Part shown: one piece after another, positions 1-9,354 of the stretch
Position numbering within the stretch: position 1 is the first letter of the stretch
Layout: each line of letters starts with the position of its first letter
Assembly: GCF_050916355.1 (NCBI RefSeq)
Contig: NZ_CP136946.1
Span: 1,550,001-1,614,000 of the forward strand
From: Jeongeupia wiesaeckerbachi
GTDB lineage: Bacteria; Pseudomonadota; Gammaproteobacteria; Burkholderiales; Chitinibacteraceae
Direction: 5' to 3'
Length of the DNA: 64,000 bases
Notes under the pieces: generated by a model
What the model saw: the letters and a program-made list of their open reading frames with translations, nothing else
Databases searched by the model: none
What the model was told of the DNA's origin: nothing
Position numbers and translations under genes: made by a program

Positions 1-1281
1 GGCGATGAACGCCCCTTCGACCTGCGGCAGCTGGCTGATCTGCCAGCCCTTGGGGCCTTGCTTGACGCGAACGATCGCGCCGGCGCGGATCCGGTTGGCT
101 GGGGTGTTTTTGGCCGACAGGGCCGCACGGGCAAACGATAGTCCCTCGGCGCTGATTTGCAGTTTCTCGCCGCCCTTCAGATACACCGACACGCTTTGTG
201 GCGAGGCCGAAAGCACGATGGCTGCGCGCAATTCATCGTAATCAGGCGTGTCTGCCAGTGCTTCGTCCAGCGCTTCGTCGTTGCCGCTGGCCAGCAGCGA
301 TTCGTCGATGAAGCCCTCGGGGCCGCGATAGCCGTGACGGACATCGTAATCGAGCAGGCCTTCGCGCAAGGCTTGATACCCGTCGCCCTGTTGCTGGCTG
401 TTCAGCGTGGTGTAGACCGAAAAGCCCTGGGTGTAGGCATCGTCCTTATAGCGTTCAACCATCATCTGCCGGGCCATCTCGGCGACATACTCGGCGTGTA
501 CCGCGTACTGCAGGCTGCCGCGCTTGAGTTCGAGCGGCGCTTGCAACGCTTCCTGATACTGCTGGTCGGTGATGAACCGCAGTTCGTGCATTCTGCGCAA
601 CACATATTGCTGGCGCAGTCCTGCACGTTTGGGGTTGACGACCGGGTTGTACGCCGAGGGTGCCTTGGGCAGTCCGGCGAGCATCGCGTACTGGGCGATG
701 CTGAGCGATTTCAGATCTTTGCCAAAGTAGGTTTGTGCTGCCGTGGCGAAGCCGTAAGCCCTTTGTCCGAGATAGATCTGATTGATGTAAAGCTCGAGGA
801 TTTGATCTTTGGAAAGGTTGTGCTCGATTTTGAATGACAGCAAGGCTTCGTTGAATTTGCGCGTGAAAGTTTTCTCATTGGAGAGATAAAAATTGCGCGC
901 AACCTGCATCGTGATCGTACTGGCACCTGACTGCGAGTGACCGGAAACGATGTTGCCGAGCATGGCCCGTGCGACGCCGATATAGTCGATGCCGCCGTGC
1001 TGATAGAAGCGTTCGTCCTCGGCTGCCAGCAGGGCTTGTTTCATCAATTGCGGCACTTGATCGATTGGGGTGAAGGCGCGACGCTCCTCACCAAATTCGC
1101 CAATCAGCACACGATCTGAGGTATAAACCCGCAGCGGGATTTTGGGCTGATAGTCAGTTAATGCATTCAGTGCCGGCAGGCGTGGGTAAGTGATCACCAC
1201 CGCAAAAAAAACAAGGCCGGCTGTCACCAGAATCAGACCGATTAACGCTCCGGCAACGAGCAGCAGAATTCGTTTTGTCAT
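1..1281 (-). CDS. mrcA: Penicillin-binding protein 1A, N-terminal part (3' end outside window)
   Basis: Bifunctional peptidoglycan glycosyltransferase/transpeptidase anchored in the inner membrane. About 427 codons are visible, starting at an ATG at 1281; the C-terminal transpeptidase half runs off the left edge. The start reads MTKRILLLVAGALIG and is followed by a single transmembrane anchor. The family-51 glycosyltransferase motifs are present: EDERFYQHGGID (catalytic Glu) and GASTITMQVARNFYLS. It is divergent from pilM with about 170 bases between, the usual arrangement of ponA next to pilMNOPQ in beta- and gammaproteobacteria. The family call is secure; the 1A subtype rests on motifs plus synteny. 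Confidence 0.95.
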   Translation of the reverse strand, partial: MTKRILLLVAGALIGLILVTAGLVFFAVVITYPRLPALNALTDYQPKIPLRVYTSDRVLIGEFGEERRAFTPIDQVPQLMKQALLAAEDERFYQHGGIDYIGVARAMLGNIVSGHSQSGASTITMQVARNFYLSNEKTFTRKFNEALLSFKIEHNLSKDQILELYINQIYLGQRAYGFATAAQTYFGKDLKSLSIAQYAMLAGLPKAPSAYNPVVNPKRAGLRQQYVLRRMHELRFITDQQYQEALQAPLELKRGSLQYAVHAEYVAEMARQMMVERYKDDAYTQGFSVYTTLNSQQQGDGYQALREGLLDYDVRHGYRGPEGFIDESLLASGNDEALDEALADTPDYDELRAAIVLSASPQSVSVYLKGGEKLQISAEGLSFARAALSAKNTPANRIRAGAIVRVKQGPKGWQISQLPQVEGAFIA

Positions 1282-1450
1282 TGTCGCTTAATCAAAAAAT
1301 TGACTGGGGTTAATTTACGCTAAAGCCGGATTGTTGCAAAAATAAAGCGCCAGTTCACGGTAACTTTACAGTCGTAAGAATCGACTGCTAGCATCGTAAA
1401 TTAGAATTATCTGAAATTGCGCTAATTTCCTATTTTACAAGGGAAAACAC

Positions 1451-2527
1451 GTGTTGAATCTCGACTTTCTGAAGCCAAAGTCACCACCGTTGATCGGGGT
1501 GGACATAAGCTCGTCGGCAGTGAAGATGGTCGAACTGAGCCAGGCGGGGCGCAGCTTCAGTTTGGAGCGCTACGTCATCGAACCGTTGCCGAAGGATGCG
1601 GTAAGTGACGGCAACATCGCCAATCTGGATGTCGTCGGCGAAGCGGTACGCCGGGCTTGGCGCCATCTGGACTCCCGTATCAAGAACGTGGCGATCGCCT
1701 TGCCGGCCGCCTCGGTGATCAGCAAAAAGATTTTGGTGCCTGCCGGCTTGTCCGAGCGCGACTTGGAAACCCAGGTCGAAATGGAGGCGAATCAGTATAT
1801 TCCGTTCTCGCTGGACGAGGTGAATCTCGACTTCCAGCTGCTCGGGCCGTCCGTTGCGGTGCCTGAAGAAGAGGAAGTGCTGATCGCGGCGGCGAAGAAA
1901 GAGAAAGTCGACGAGCGGGTGGCCGTGATCGAGGCGGCGGCGCTCAAGGCGGTCGTGGTCGACGTCGAATCCTACGCAACGCAGGCCGCGTTCGAGCTGA
2001 TGCGTCCGCAGCTGCCGGGGCACGGTGAAAACCAGATCGTCGCCGTTGTCGATATCGGTTCGACGGCGATGCACATGAATATCTTCAAGGACGGCCAGTC
2101 GATCTACAGTCGCGACCAGGCCTACGCCGGCAACCAACTGACGCAGGAAATCCAGCGCAAGTTCGGCATGTCGTCGGAGGAGGCCGAGCAGGCGAAGAAA
2201 ACCGGCGGTCTGCCCGACAACTACGAGCCGGAAGTGTTGCAGCCCTTCATCGATACCCTGGCGCTGGAAATTTCCCGCTCGCTGCAGTTCTTCTACACGT
2301 CGAGCAATTACAACTCGGTCGACCACATCCTGCTTGCAGGCGGTTGCAGCGCGATTCATGGCCTCGACGAGGCGGTGTCGAGTCGTGCGCAGGTGCCGAG
2401 CACGATGCGGGCGAACCCTTTCTTTGGTATGGCAACCGGCAAAATTCGCGGCAAGCAGATCCAGCTTGATGCGCCGTCTTTGTTGATTGCCTGTGGCTTG
2501 GCGATGCGGAGGTTTGACCCGTCATGA
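1451..2527 (+). CDS. pilM: Type IV pilus inner-membrane platform protein PilM
   Basis: Cytoplasmic actin-like (FtsA/MreB fold) protein that recruits the N-terminal tail of PilN to the type IV pilus alignment subcomplex. The 358-residue length is typical. Nucleotide-binding motifs are visible: LIGVDISSSAVKMVEL near residue 15, AVVDIGSTAMHMNIF near 200 and LLAGGCSAIHG near 296. The start codon is GTG; the next codon, TTG, is a less likely alternative. It is the first gene of pilMNOPQ and overlaps pilN by four bases (ATGA), indicating translational coupling. Confidence 0.96.
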   Translation: MLNLDFLKPKSPPLIGVDISSSAVKMVELSQAGRSFSLERYVIEPLPKDAVSDGNIANLDVVGEAVRRAWRHLDSRIKNVAIALPAASVISKKILVPAGLSERDLETQVEMEANQYIPFSLDEVNLDFQLLGPSVAVPEEEEVLIAAAKKEKVDERVAVIEAAALKAVVVDVESYATQAAFELMRPQLPGHGENQIVAVVDIGSTAMHMNIFKDGQSIYSRDQAYAGNQLTQEIQRKFGMSSEEAEQAKKTGGLPDNYEPEVLQPFIDTLALEISRSLQFFYTSSNYNSVDHILLAGGCSAIHGLDEAVSSRAQVPSTMRANPFFGMATGKIRGKQIQLDAPSLLIACGLAMRRFDPS

Positions 2528-3114
2528 TCCGGATTAACCTTCTCCCCCATCGCGAGCAGAAACGCACCGCGCGGCAACGCCGTTACGTCGGCATGCTGGG
2601 CGCGAGCTTCCTCGCTGCCGTTGGCATCGTGATTGCTGGCTTCGCTTTCTTCAATGCCCGCATCGATACGCAGGAAGAGCGCAATCGCTTCATCACCGAA
2701 GAGAATGCCAAGCTCGACCGCGAAATCGCCGAGATCGAAAAACTCAAGTCCGAACGCCAGGCGCTGCTTGACCGCAAAACGGTGGTCGAACGACTGCAGT
2801 CGAATCGCGCCGAAACGGTCCATGTCATGGACCAACTGGTCCGGCAGACCCCCGAGGGCGTGTACCTGAAAGATGTGAAACAGAACAGCGAAACGCTGGT
2901 GCTGATCGGTTATGCACAGTCGAACGCCCGGGTGTCGACGCTGATGCGCAACCTCAATGATTCGGAAACGTTCGAGCAGCCGCTGCTGATTGAAGTGAAG
3001 TCGGCGCAGGTCGGCAATCAACGGCTGTCCGAGTTTACGCTGAACATCAAGATCACCCGCAGTGGTGCCGACGAGCAGGCCGCATCGCGACCGGCCGCCG
3101 CACCGAGAGCATAA
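2524..3114 (+). CDS. pilN: Type IV pilus assembly protein PilN
   Basis: Bitopic inner-membrane protein linking cytoplasmic PilM to periplasmic PilO. The first residues MIRINLLPHRE contain the INLLP motif that docks into PilM. One transmembrane segment follows at about residues 24-45, then a charged coiled-coil stretch (about 50-95) and a ferredoxin-like periplasmic domain. The 196-residue length is normal and the tail is Ala/Arg-rich. The start overlaps the pilM stop. Confidence 0.96.
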   Translation: MIRINLLPHREQKRTARQRRYVGMLGASFLAAVGIVIAGFAFFNARIDTQEERNRFITEENAKLDREIAEIEKLKSERQALLDRKTVVERLQSNRAETVHVMDQLVRQTPEGVYLKDVKQNSETLVLIGYAQSNARVSTLMRNLNDSETFEQPLLIEVKSAQVGNQRLSEFTLNIKITRSGADEQAASRPAAAPRA

Positions 3115-3124
3115 GGGGACAGAG

Positions 3125-3757
3125 ATGACGCTCGATGAATTACGCAACCTCGATCCGAAAAACATCGGTGACTGGCCGGCGGCGGCGCAGTTCGGCTTGC
3201 TGGCGATCGTGTTCGCCGCGGTAGTTGGCGTGGGCTACCTCTACGTCTGGAGTGACCAGATGCAGGCGCTCGATGAAGGTCGGGCCAAGGAAGAGCAGCT
3301 GAAAACCGAGTTTCTCGACAAAAAGAAACGGGCCGTCAACCTTGAGGCGTACCGGGAGCAACTGCTGGAAATCCAGCGCTCGTTTGGTGCACTGCTCAAG
3401 CAATTGCCGAACAAGTCGGAAATGGAAACGTTGTTGACCGAGGTGAACCAGGCCGGGGTCGGTCGCGGCCTGCAGTTCGAGCTGTTCAAGCCCGGTACCG
3501 AGGTCAAGACGGCCGAACTGGCGGAGCTGCCGATCGATATCCGCATCGTTGGCAGCTTCCACGATCTGGCCGCGTTCGTCAGCGACGTGGCGCAGTTATC
3601 GCGCATTGTCACGCTCGGCAACATTCAGCTGAGCAACGGCAAGGATGCCGATACGCTGGTGATGCAGGCCGTCGCCAAGACCTACCGCTCGCTCGACGAT
3701 GCCGAGTTGCAGGCGATTCGCCAGGCGGAAGCCGACGCGAAGAAGAAGAAGCGCTAG
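3125..3757 (+). CDS. pilO: Type IV pilus assembly protein PilO
   Basis: Inner-membrane partner of PilN in the alignment complex connecting the motor platform to the PilP-PilQ secretin. I place the start at the ATG at 3125 (MTLDELRNLD), preceded by AAGGGGACAGAG as ribosome-binding site; a longer frame from 3062 would overlap pilN and has no family resemblance. The 210-residue product has one transmembrane helix (about 20-42), a coiled coil (about 50-90) and a C-terminal periplasmic domain with a Lys-rich end. It lies 10 bases after pilN. Confidence 0.95.
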   Translation: MTLDELRNLDPKNIGDWPAAAQFGLLAIVFAAVVGVGYLYVWSDQMQALDEGRAKEEQLKTEFLDKKKRAVNLEAYREQLLEIQRSFGALLKQLPNKSEMETLLTEVNQAGVGRGLQFELFKPGTEVKTAELAELPIDIRIVGSFHDLAAFVSDVAQLSRIVTLGNIQLSNGKDADTLVMQAVAKTYRSLDDAELQAIRQAEADAKKKKR

Positions 3758-3771
3758 GCGCAGGGGCACAC

Positions 3772-4296
3772 ATGAAAAGAACGATCATGCTGATGCTGGC
3801 GGCCTTGGGGCTGACCGGCTGCTTCGGGGAAGAGAACAGCGATCTCAAAGCGTGGATGAAAGAGCAGTCGGACGGCTTGCGCGGCAAGGTCGAGCCGTTG
3901 CCCGAGGTTAAGCCGTATACGCCCTTCACCTACGATGCCTTTTCGCTGGTCGAACCGTTCCGCGCCTCCAAGATGGAGGTTGCCAAGCGCTCGAACAATT
4001 CGGGGTTGGCACCAAACATGAACCGGCCACGCGAAGTGCTGGAAAACTATGACCTGGAAAAGCTGCGCATGGTGGGCACGCTGCAACAGGGCAAGGTGAT
4101 CCAGGCGCTGATCCGTGCGCCGGACGGTAATCTGTACCGAGTCAAACCCGGCAGCTATATGGGACAGAATTTCGGGATGGTGACGGGGATTTCCGAGGGT
4201 GAAGTGAAGCTCAAGGAGATTGTCGAAGATAGCGGGGGAGATTGGGTCGAGCGGGAAACCGCTCTGCCTCTGGATGACGCGGAGCAGAAAAAATGA
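3772..4296 (+). CDS. pilP: Type IV pilus assembly lipoprotein PilP
   Basis: Periplasmic lipoprotein that binds the PilN/PilO heterodimer and the N-terminal region of the PilQ secretin. A signal peptide ends in the lipobox LTGC, with Cys at residue 17. An Asp/Glu- and Pro-rich linker follows, then the conserved beta domain with YDLEKLRMVGTLQQG and PGSYMGQNFGMV. The length, 174 residues, is typical. It overlaps the pilQ start by four bases. Confidence 0.95.
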   Translation: MKRTIMLMLAALGLTGCFGEENSDLKAWMKEQSDGLRGKVEPLPEVKPYTPFTYDAFSLVEPFRASKMEVAKRSNNSGLAPNMNRPREVLENYDLEKLRMVGTLQQGKVIQALIRAPDGNLYRVKPGSYMGQNFGMVTGISEGEVKLKEIVEDSGGDWVERETALPLDDAEQKK

Positions 4297-6383
4297 AGAA
4301 ATACATGATGCTGCAACGGGTGTGGGCGGTGTGCTGCGCGCTGGTGGCAACGGTTGCATTCGCGGCCGACAACAACATCACCAATGTCGAGGTGAGCAAC
4401 CTCTCCGCTGAAAAGCAGGTGATCAAGCTGACCTTCAGCGGCCCGGCGCCGACGCCGACCAGTTTCTCGGTCAATACACCGCCGCGGATCGCGCTCGATT
4501 TCGCCAACACCGGCAACCAGTTCGACAAGAGTTCGATCCAGGTCAACGGTAGTGCGTTGCGGCTGATCAATCTGGCCGAGGGCAATGGCCGGACCCGTAT
4601 GGTGCTGAACCTGCAGAAGCAAGCGTCCTATCAGACCGAAGTCAACGGCAACACCTTGCTGGTGACCGTCGACGGTGCGCAGGGCGGTGCGGTTGCCAAG
4701 CAGAAGGCGACGCAGTTTGCGCCAGCCAAGGCCGGCGCGGGGGCCGACAGCATCACCAACGTCGACTTCCGGCGTGGTACGACCGGCGAAGGCAAGATCG
4801 TTGTCGACCTGACAAGCCCGAACGTTGGCATCGATATCCGCCAGCAAGGTCAGACGCTGGTGGTCGAGTTCAACAAAGCGGCATTGCCGAAGAACCTCGA
4901 GCGGAGCATGGATGTCGCCGATTTCGGCACGCCAGTCCAGAAGGTCGATACCTACACGCAGGGCAACCAGACCAAGATGGTCATCCAGCCCAAGGGCGTG
5001 TGGGAATACTCGGCTTATCAGACCGAAAACAAGTTCACCGTCGAGGTGCGTGATACCAGCAACAGCAACAAGCTCGCCAACCTCAAGCCCAATTACAAGG
5101 GCGAGAAGCTGTCGCTGAATTTCCAGAGCGTTGAAATCCGTACCGTACTGCAGGTGATTGCCGAGTTCACCGGTCTGAACATCATTACCAGCGACACCGT
5201 CAGTGGCAATCTGACCCTGCGTCTGAAGGACGTCCCGTGGGATCAGGCGCTCGACATCATTCTGCAGGCCAAGGGACTCGACCAGCGTCGCAACGGCAAC
5301 GTGCTGTGGATTGCACCGCGCGACGAGCTGGCGGCAAAGGAAAAGCAGGAGCTCGAGTCGAAGAAGCAGATCTCCGAACTTGAGCCGACCCGCACCGAGT
5401 ACTTCAGCCTCAAGTACCACAAGGCCGATGCCTTCGAGAAGATCCTCAAGGATGACAAGCAGAAAATCCTGTCGCCCCGCGGTAGTGCGGTGATCGACCC
5501 GCGGACCAACACGCTGATCATTCAGGATATTCCGTCCAAGCTCGACCAGATCCGTGAGCTGATCGGCAAGATCGACGTCGCCGTACGGCAGGTGATGATC
5601 GAGGCGCGGATTGTCGAGGCGGAAGATGGCTTTAGCCGTAACCTCGGTGTGAAGTTCCACGGTATTGGTTGGAAAGGGGATCTTCAAGGCGGTGGGGGTA
5701 TCAAGAGTGATGGCACATATAAGTGCGACGCTTCCGGATGTACCAATGGGGTGCCCCTCAATGGGACCGGCCCAGTCTTGGCTGGCAATGTACCTCAGGT
5801 AAACCTGCCTGCTGCTGGCCTCAACGGCTTCGGCGCTGGTTCGATTGCGATGCTGCTTGCGGGTAATGACGGGATTCTGGGCTTGGAGTTGTCGGCGCTT
5901 GAGGCCGACGGCAAGGGCAAGGTTGTGTCCAGCCCGCGTTTGGTGACTGCCGACCAGGTCGAGGCGATCATCGAGGACGGCCAGGAGATCCCCTACACCG
6001 AAACAGCACCGAATGGCGCGACCTCGGTCTCGTTCAAGAAGGCAACGCTGTCGTTGAAGGTGACGCCGCAGATCACGCCGGACGGCAATGTGATCATGGA
6101 CGTGAAGGTCAACAAAGACAGCCGTGGTCAGGATACGATTGCCGGGCCCGCGATCAACACCAAGCAAATCCAGACCAAGGTGCTGGTCGAAAATGGCGGT
6201 ACGGTTGTGGTCGGTGGTATCTATATCCAGGACACCGGCAAGGACGTGACCAAGGTGCCGTTCCTGGGCGATATTCCTGTGCTGGGTAATCTGTTCAAAA
6301 ATACCGCCACCCGTGACGCTAAGCGCGAACTGCTGATCTTCATCACCCCGAAGATCGTCGACTCGAATCTGACGTTGCGCTAA
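4293..6383 (+). CDS. pilQ: Type IV pilus secretin PilQ
   Basis: Outer-membrane secretin through which type IV pili and, in competent species, DNA pass. The 696-residue precursor has a signal peptide (cleavage after about residue 24), two peptidoglycan-binding AMIN domains (about 30-250), N0/N1 secretin domains (LNFQSVEIRTVLQVIAEF near 275) and the conserved secretin core ending PFLGDIPVLGNLFKN. A Gly/Asn-rich insertion, about 450-510, lies in the secretin domain. A hairpin follows at 6393-6420. Confidence 0.96.
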   Translation: MKKYMMLQRVWAVCCALVATVAFAADNNITNVEVSNLSAEKQVIKLTFSGPAPTPTSFSVNTPPRIALDFANTGNQFDKSSIQVNGSALRLINLAEGNGRTRMVLNLQKQASYQTEVNGNTLLVTVDGAQGGAVAKQKATQFAPAKAGAGADSITNVDFRRGTTGEGKIVVDLTSPNVGIDIRQQGQTLVVEFNKAALPKNLERSMDVADFGTPVQKVDTYTQGNQTKMVIQPKGVWEYSAYQTENKFTVEVRDTSNSNKLANLKPNYKGEKLSLNFQSVEIRTVLQVIAEFTGLNIITSDTVSGNLTLRLKDVPWDQALDIILQAKGLDQRRNGNVLWIAPRDELAAKEKQELESKKQISELEPTRTEYFSLKYHKADAFEKILKDDKQKILSPRGSAVIDPRTNTLIIQDIPSKLDQIRELIGKIDVAVRQVMIEARIVEAEDGFSRNLGVKFHGIGWKGDLQGGGGIKSDGTYKCDASGCTNGVPLNGTGPVLAGNVPQVNLPAAGLNGFGAGSIAMLLAGNDGILGLELSALEADGKGKVVSSPRLVTADQVEAIIEDGQEIPYTETAPNGATSVSFKKATLSLKVTPQITPDGNVIMDVKVNKDSRGQDTIAGPAINTKQIQTKVLVENGGTVVVGGIYIQDTGKDVTKVPFLGDIPVLGNLFKNTATRDAKRELLIFITPKIVDSNLTLR

Positions 6384-6392
6384 GGCGGATCC

Positions 6393-6420
6393 CCCGCCGC
6401 AGCCATGGGCTTGCGGCGGG
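6393..6420 (+). terminator. Hairpin between pilQ and aroK
   Basis: An 8-bp perfect stem, CCCGCCGC with GCGGCGGG, separated by 12 bases and followed by CGTTTCGG rather than a clean T-run. It begins 9 bases after the pilQ stop, so it probably ends or attenuates the pil operon. Confidence 0.55.
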
Positions 6421-6441
6421 CGTTTCGGTACAATGCCTGGC

Positions 6442-6969
6442 ATGAAACTGCCAGGCAATTTTTTTCTGGTCGGCCTGATGGGCGCCGGCAAAACGACGGT
6501 TGGCCGCACTTTGGCGCGGGCAACCGACAAAACGTTTTACGACTCCGACCACGAGATCACCGCACGCAGCGGCGCGCGGATTCCGACCATTTTCGAGCTG
6601 GAAGGCGAAGACGGCTTTCGCAAGCGTGAAGCCGCGACGATTGCCGAGCTGACGGCCCTACAGGGCATCGTGCTTGCGACCGGCGGTGGTGCCGTGCTCA
6701 ATCCGGACAATCGCGATTGTTTGCGCCGCAACGGTTTCGTCATCTATCTGCGGGCCAATGTCGACGATCTGTTTGCGCGTACCTCGCACGACAAGAACCG
6801 GCCGCTGCTGCAAACCGAGAATCCTCGCCAGAAACTGCAGGAGTTGTTCGAGATCCGCGACCCGATCTACCGCGAGCTCGCCGACCTCGTCATCGACACC
6901 AGCAGTCAGACCGTCCAATCGCTGACGCAGCGCCTGCTGCGCGAACTGGAAAAAAAGCTCAATGCGTAA
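6442..6969 (+). CDS. aroK: Shikimate kinase
   Basis: Phosphorylates shikimate with ATP in the chorismate pathway (cytoplasm). It has the P-loop GLMGAGKTT, the shikimate-binding Asp/Arg region after DSDHEI, the GGGAV motif and the RNRPLL-type lid (KNRPLLQ). From the ATG at 6442 the product is 175 residues and begins MKLPGNFFLVG, which matches family length; an in-frame ATG nine bases upstream (6433) sits inside a -10-like TACAAT. The gene overlaps aroB by 8 bases, the classical aroKB pair downstream of pilQ. No Shine-Dalgarno sequence is visible, so it may be read from a leaderless transcript. Confidence 0.95.
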   Translation: MKLPGNFFLVGLMGAGKTTVGRTLARATDKTFYDSDHEITARSGARIPTIFELEGEDGFRKREAATIAELTALQGIVLATGGGAVLNPDNRDCLRRNGFVIYLRANVDDLFARTSHDKNRPLLQTENPRQKLQELFEIRDPIYRELADLVIDTSSQTVQSLTQRLLRELEKKLNA

Positions 6970-8044
6970 TGTCCAAGTCGAACTTGCCCACGCGCCGTAC
7001 GAGATCCGCATCGGTCGTGATCTGCTGAACGACGTCGCGGCCATCGTCGCGCAGCTGCCGCAGCAGCGGGTCGCCATCGTCAGCAACGAAACGGTGGCGC
7101 CGCTGTATCTGCCGAAGCTGCAGGCTGCGCTGGAAGCTGCCGACGTGCAGGTGCATACGATCGTGTTGCCCGATGGCGAGCGCTTCAAGACCTGGGAAAC
7201 GCTGAACCTGATTTTCGACGGCCTGCTGAGCGCGCGTTGCGAGCGCAAGACGACGCTGATCGCACTTGGCGGTGGCGTGATTGGCGACATGACCGGCTTT
7301 GCCGCCGCGGTTTACCAGCGCGGTGTGCCCTTCATCCAGATTCCGACGACCTTGCTGGCCCAGGTCGATTCGTCGGTCGGTGGCAAGACGGCGATCAACC
7401 ATCCGCTCGGCAAGAACATGATCGGCGCGTTCTACCAGCCCAGGCTGGTGCTCGCCGATCTGACGACGCTCGATACGCTGCCGGCGCGCGAGTTCTCGGC
7501 AGGCATGGCCGAAGTCATCAAGTACGGCCTGATCGACGATCTGGCGTTCTTCGAATGGCTCGAGGCCAATATCGATGCGGTGATGGCGCGTGACGTCGAG
7601 GCGCTGGAATACCTGATCGAGCGCTGCTGCCAGAACAAGGCGCGCATCGTCGCCGCTGACGAGCGCGAGCATGGTCAGCGTGCCTTGCTCAATCTCGGCC
7701 ATACCTTCGGGCATGCGATTGAAGCCGGCCTTGGTTTCGGCGTCTGGCTGCACGGAGAAGCCGTCGCGGCCGGCATGGTGCTGGCGGCGCTGGCATCGCG
7801 TGAACTCGGGCAGATTTCCGATGCCGAGCTGGCGCGGATCAAGGCCCTGCTCGAAAAAGCCGGCCTGCCGGTCGTCTCGCCGGCGCTGGGCGAGGAGCGC
7901 TATCTCGAACTGATGGCGCAGGACAAGAAGGTCGATGCCGGCAAGATCAAGTTCATCCTGCTCGAAAAACTCGGCCAGTCCTACATCGGCGAGTTGCAGA
8001 CCGAGACGATCAAGCTGGCGCTGGCGGCCGGCTGCGCCGCCTGA
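6962..8044 (+). CDS. aroB: 3-dehydroquinate synthase
   Basis: Converts DAHP to 3-dehydroquinate, the second step of the shikimate pathway, using NAD and a divalent metal. At 360 residues it is full length. Conserved blocks include the NAD-binding LGGGVIGDMTGFAA, the QVDSSVGGKTAINHPLGKN block and metal-binding His residues in NLGHTFGHAIE and WLHGEAVAAG. It is translationally coupled to aroK and followed by a terminator at 8079-8105. Confidence 0.97.
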   Translation: MRNVQVELAHAPYEIRIGRDLLNDVAAIVAQLPQQRVAIVSNETVAPLYLPKLQAALEAADVQVHTIVLPDGERFKTWETLNLIFDGLLSARCERKTTLIALGGGVIGDMTGFAAAVYQRGVPFIQIPTTLLAQVDSSVGGKTAINHPLGKNMIGAFYQPRLVLADLTTLDTLPAREFSAGMAEVIKYGLIDDLAFFEWLEANIDAVMARDVEALEYLIERCCQNKARIVAADEREHGQRALLNLGHTFGHAIEAGLGFGVWLHGEAVAAGMVLAALASRELGQISDAELARIKALLEKAGLPVVSPALGEERYLELMAQDKKVDAGKIKFILLEKLGQSYIGELQTETIKLALAAGCAA

Positions 8045-8078
8045 GCCGCCTGAGCCGGCTGCGCCGCCCGTCACCCTG

Positions 8079-8105
8079 AACAAGCCCCGCACAGCGGGGC
8101 TTGTT
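8079..8105. terminator. Bidirectional terminator between aroB and the yihY-like gene
   Basis: A perfect 12-bp stem AACAAGCCCCGC / GCGGGGCTTGTT with loop ACA between convergent genes. Its right arm reaches the stop codon of the minus-strand gene. Confidence 0.8.
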
Positions 8106-9295
8106 CATTTGTCCAGCGTGTCGATGTAATCGGCCAGCGTGGCCGTCAGCGGCTGGCGCATCGCGGCGATCGTCGGGACCAGCCCGGCTTCGACGTTGGC
8201 GGTCAGTGGCGTGACGACCTGTTCGTAGATGTCCAGCAGCGTGATCCGTTCGATGGCGACGGCAATCAGCCATTCGCCATCGCGGCTGGCCTCGACCCAG
8301 CCGCGCAGCGACATGCGTTCGAGCAGTGCCTGCGTGGCGTCGAGCCCCAACCCGACGCGCCGGCGCAGCGTATCGATGTGCAGCACTTCGCCGTTGCTGT
8401 GTGCCTGCGCCAGCGTCATCAGGATGCGTACCGCCTGTTCGAAGCGCGTACCGTGGTGCCGGCCCCAGCGCCAGCCGTCGCCGTGCCAGTACGACAGCGA
8501 CGCCGACAGCACCGCGCCGCCGAGGACGATCACCCAGCACAGATACAGCCAGAGCAGAAAGATCGGGAAGGCCGCGAAGGCGCCGTAAAGCAGCTTGTAT
8601 GCACCGATCTGCTGGATGTAGAGGGCGAACAGCTTCTTCATCAGCTCGAGCAATACCGTCGTCACCGCCGCCGCGGTCAGCGCATGCGCGCGCGGCACGT
8701 AGCAGTTGGGCACGGCCAGATACAGCAGCGCCAGCGAGGCGAAGCTCAGCGCCACCGGCGCAATCACGAACAACCACGTCGTGCCCAGCCCGTGCGAGAT
8801 CCACGACGTCAACGACAGGCTGACGCCGAGCACCAGCGGCCCCAGCGTCAGCGCCGCCCAGTAGATCAGCGTTCGTGACAGCAGCCGGCGCGGCTTCTGC
8901 ACCCCCCAGATTTCGTTCAGCGTTTTCTCGATCGTGAACACCAGCAGCAGCGCGGTGATTGCCAGCGCCACCATGCCCAGCGCGGTGAGCTTCTCGGCGT
9001 TGTCGGAAAACTGCCGCATATACGTGCCGACGACGCGGCCGGCGGTATCGGGGATCAGGTTGGAGAGAATGAAGGCGCGGAAACGGCCGCTGTAGCCGCT
9101 GAACATCGGAAACGCCGAAAACAGCGTCAGCGCGATGGTGAACAGCGGCACGATCGCCAGCATCGTCGTATAGGCCAGGCTGCCGGCGGTCTGCATGCAG
9201 CGGTCGGCGACGAGTCGCTGGGCGACGAAGCGGGCGAAGCCCGAGAGCCGGCGCCAGTCGGCGAGTTCATTCAGACGCGGAAAAGGTCGGCGCAT
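8105..9295 (-). CDS. YihY/BrkB family inner-membrane protein
   Basis: Polytopic inner-membrane protein of the YihY (UPF0761, formerly 'ribonuclease BN') family. The 396 residues carry about six transmembrane helices in residues 35-285, with the family signatures TAGSLAYTTMLAIVPLF and LLWLYLCWVIVLGGA. A cytoplasmic, winged-helix-like C-terminal extension of about 110 residues follows (VGLGLDATQALLERM). The molecular function of the family is not established; there is no evidence here for RNase activity. It is divergent from the WrbA-like gene and convergent with aroB. Confidence 0.88.
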   Translation of the reverse strand: MRRPFPRLNELADWRRLSGFARFVAQRLVADRCMQTAGSLAYTTMLAIVPLFTIALTLFSAFPMFSGYSGRFRAFILSNLIPDTAGRVVGTYMRQFSDNAEKLTALGMVALAITALLLVFTIEKTLNEIWGVQKPRRLLSRTLIYWAALTLGPLVLGVSLSLTSWISHGLGTTWLFVIAPVALSFASLALLYLAVPNCYVPRAHALTAAAVTTVLLELMKKLFALYIQQIGAYKLLYGAFAAFPIFLLWLYLCWVIVLGGAVLSASLSYWHGDGWRWGRHHGTRFEQAVRILMTLAQAHSNGEVLHIDTLRRRVGLGLDATQALLERMSLRGWVEASRDGEWLIAVAIERITLLDIYEQVVTPLTANVEAGLVPTIAAMRQPLTATLADYIDTLDK

Positions 9296-9354
9296 CGATC
9301 GGAGTCAAGGTTTCAATCGTTTTATAATACCGCACCCCTCAATCCGGAGCCGCC

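Noticed and set aside
4155..6530. A 791-codon open frame on the minus strand across pilQ
   Set aside because: It mirrors pilQ, whose secretin domains are unmistakable; the antisense frame is a by-product of GC-rich codon use and has no family resemblance or start signals.
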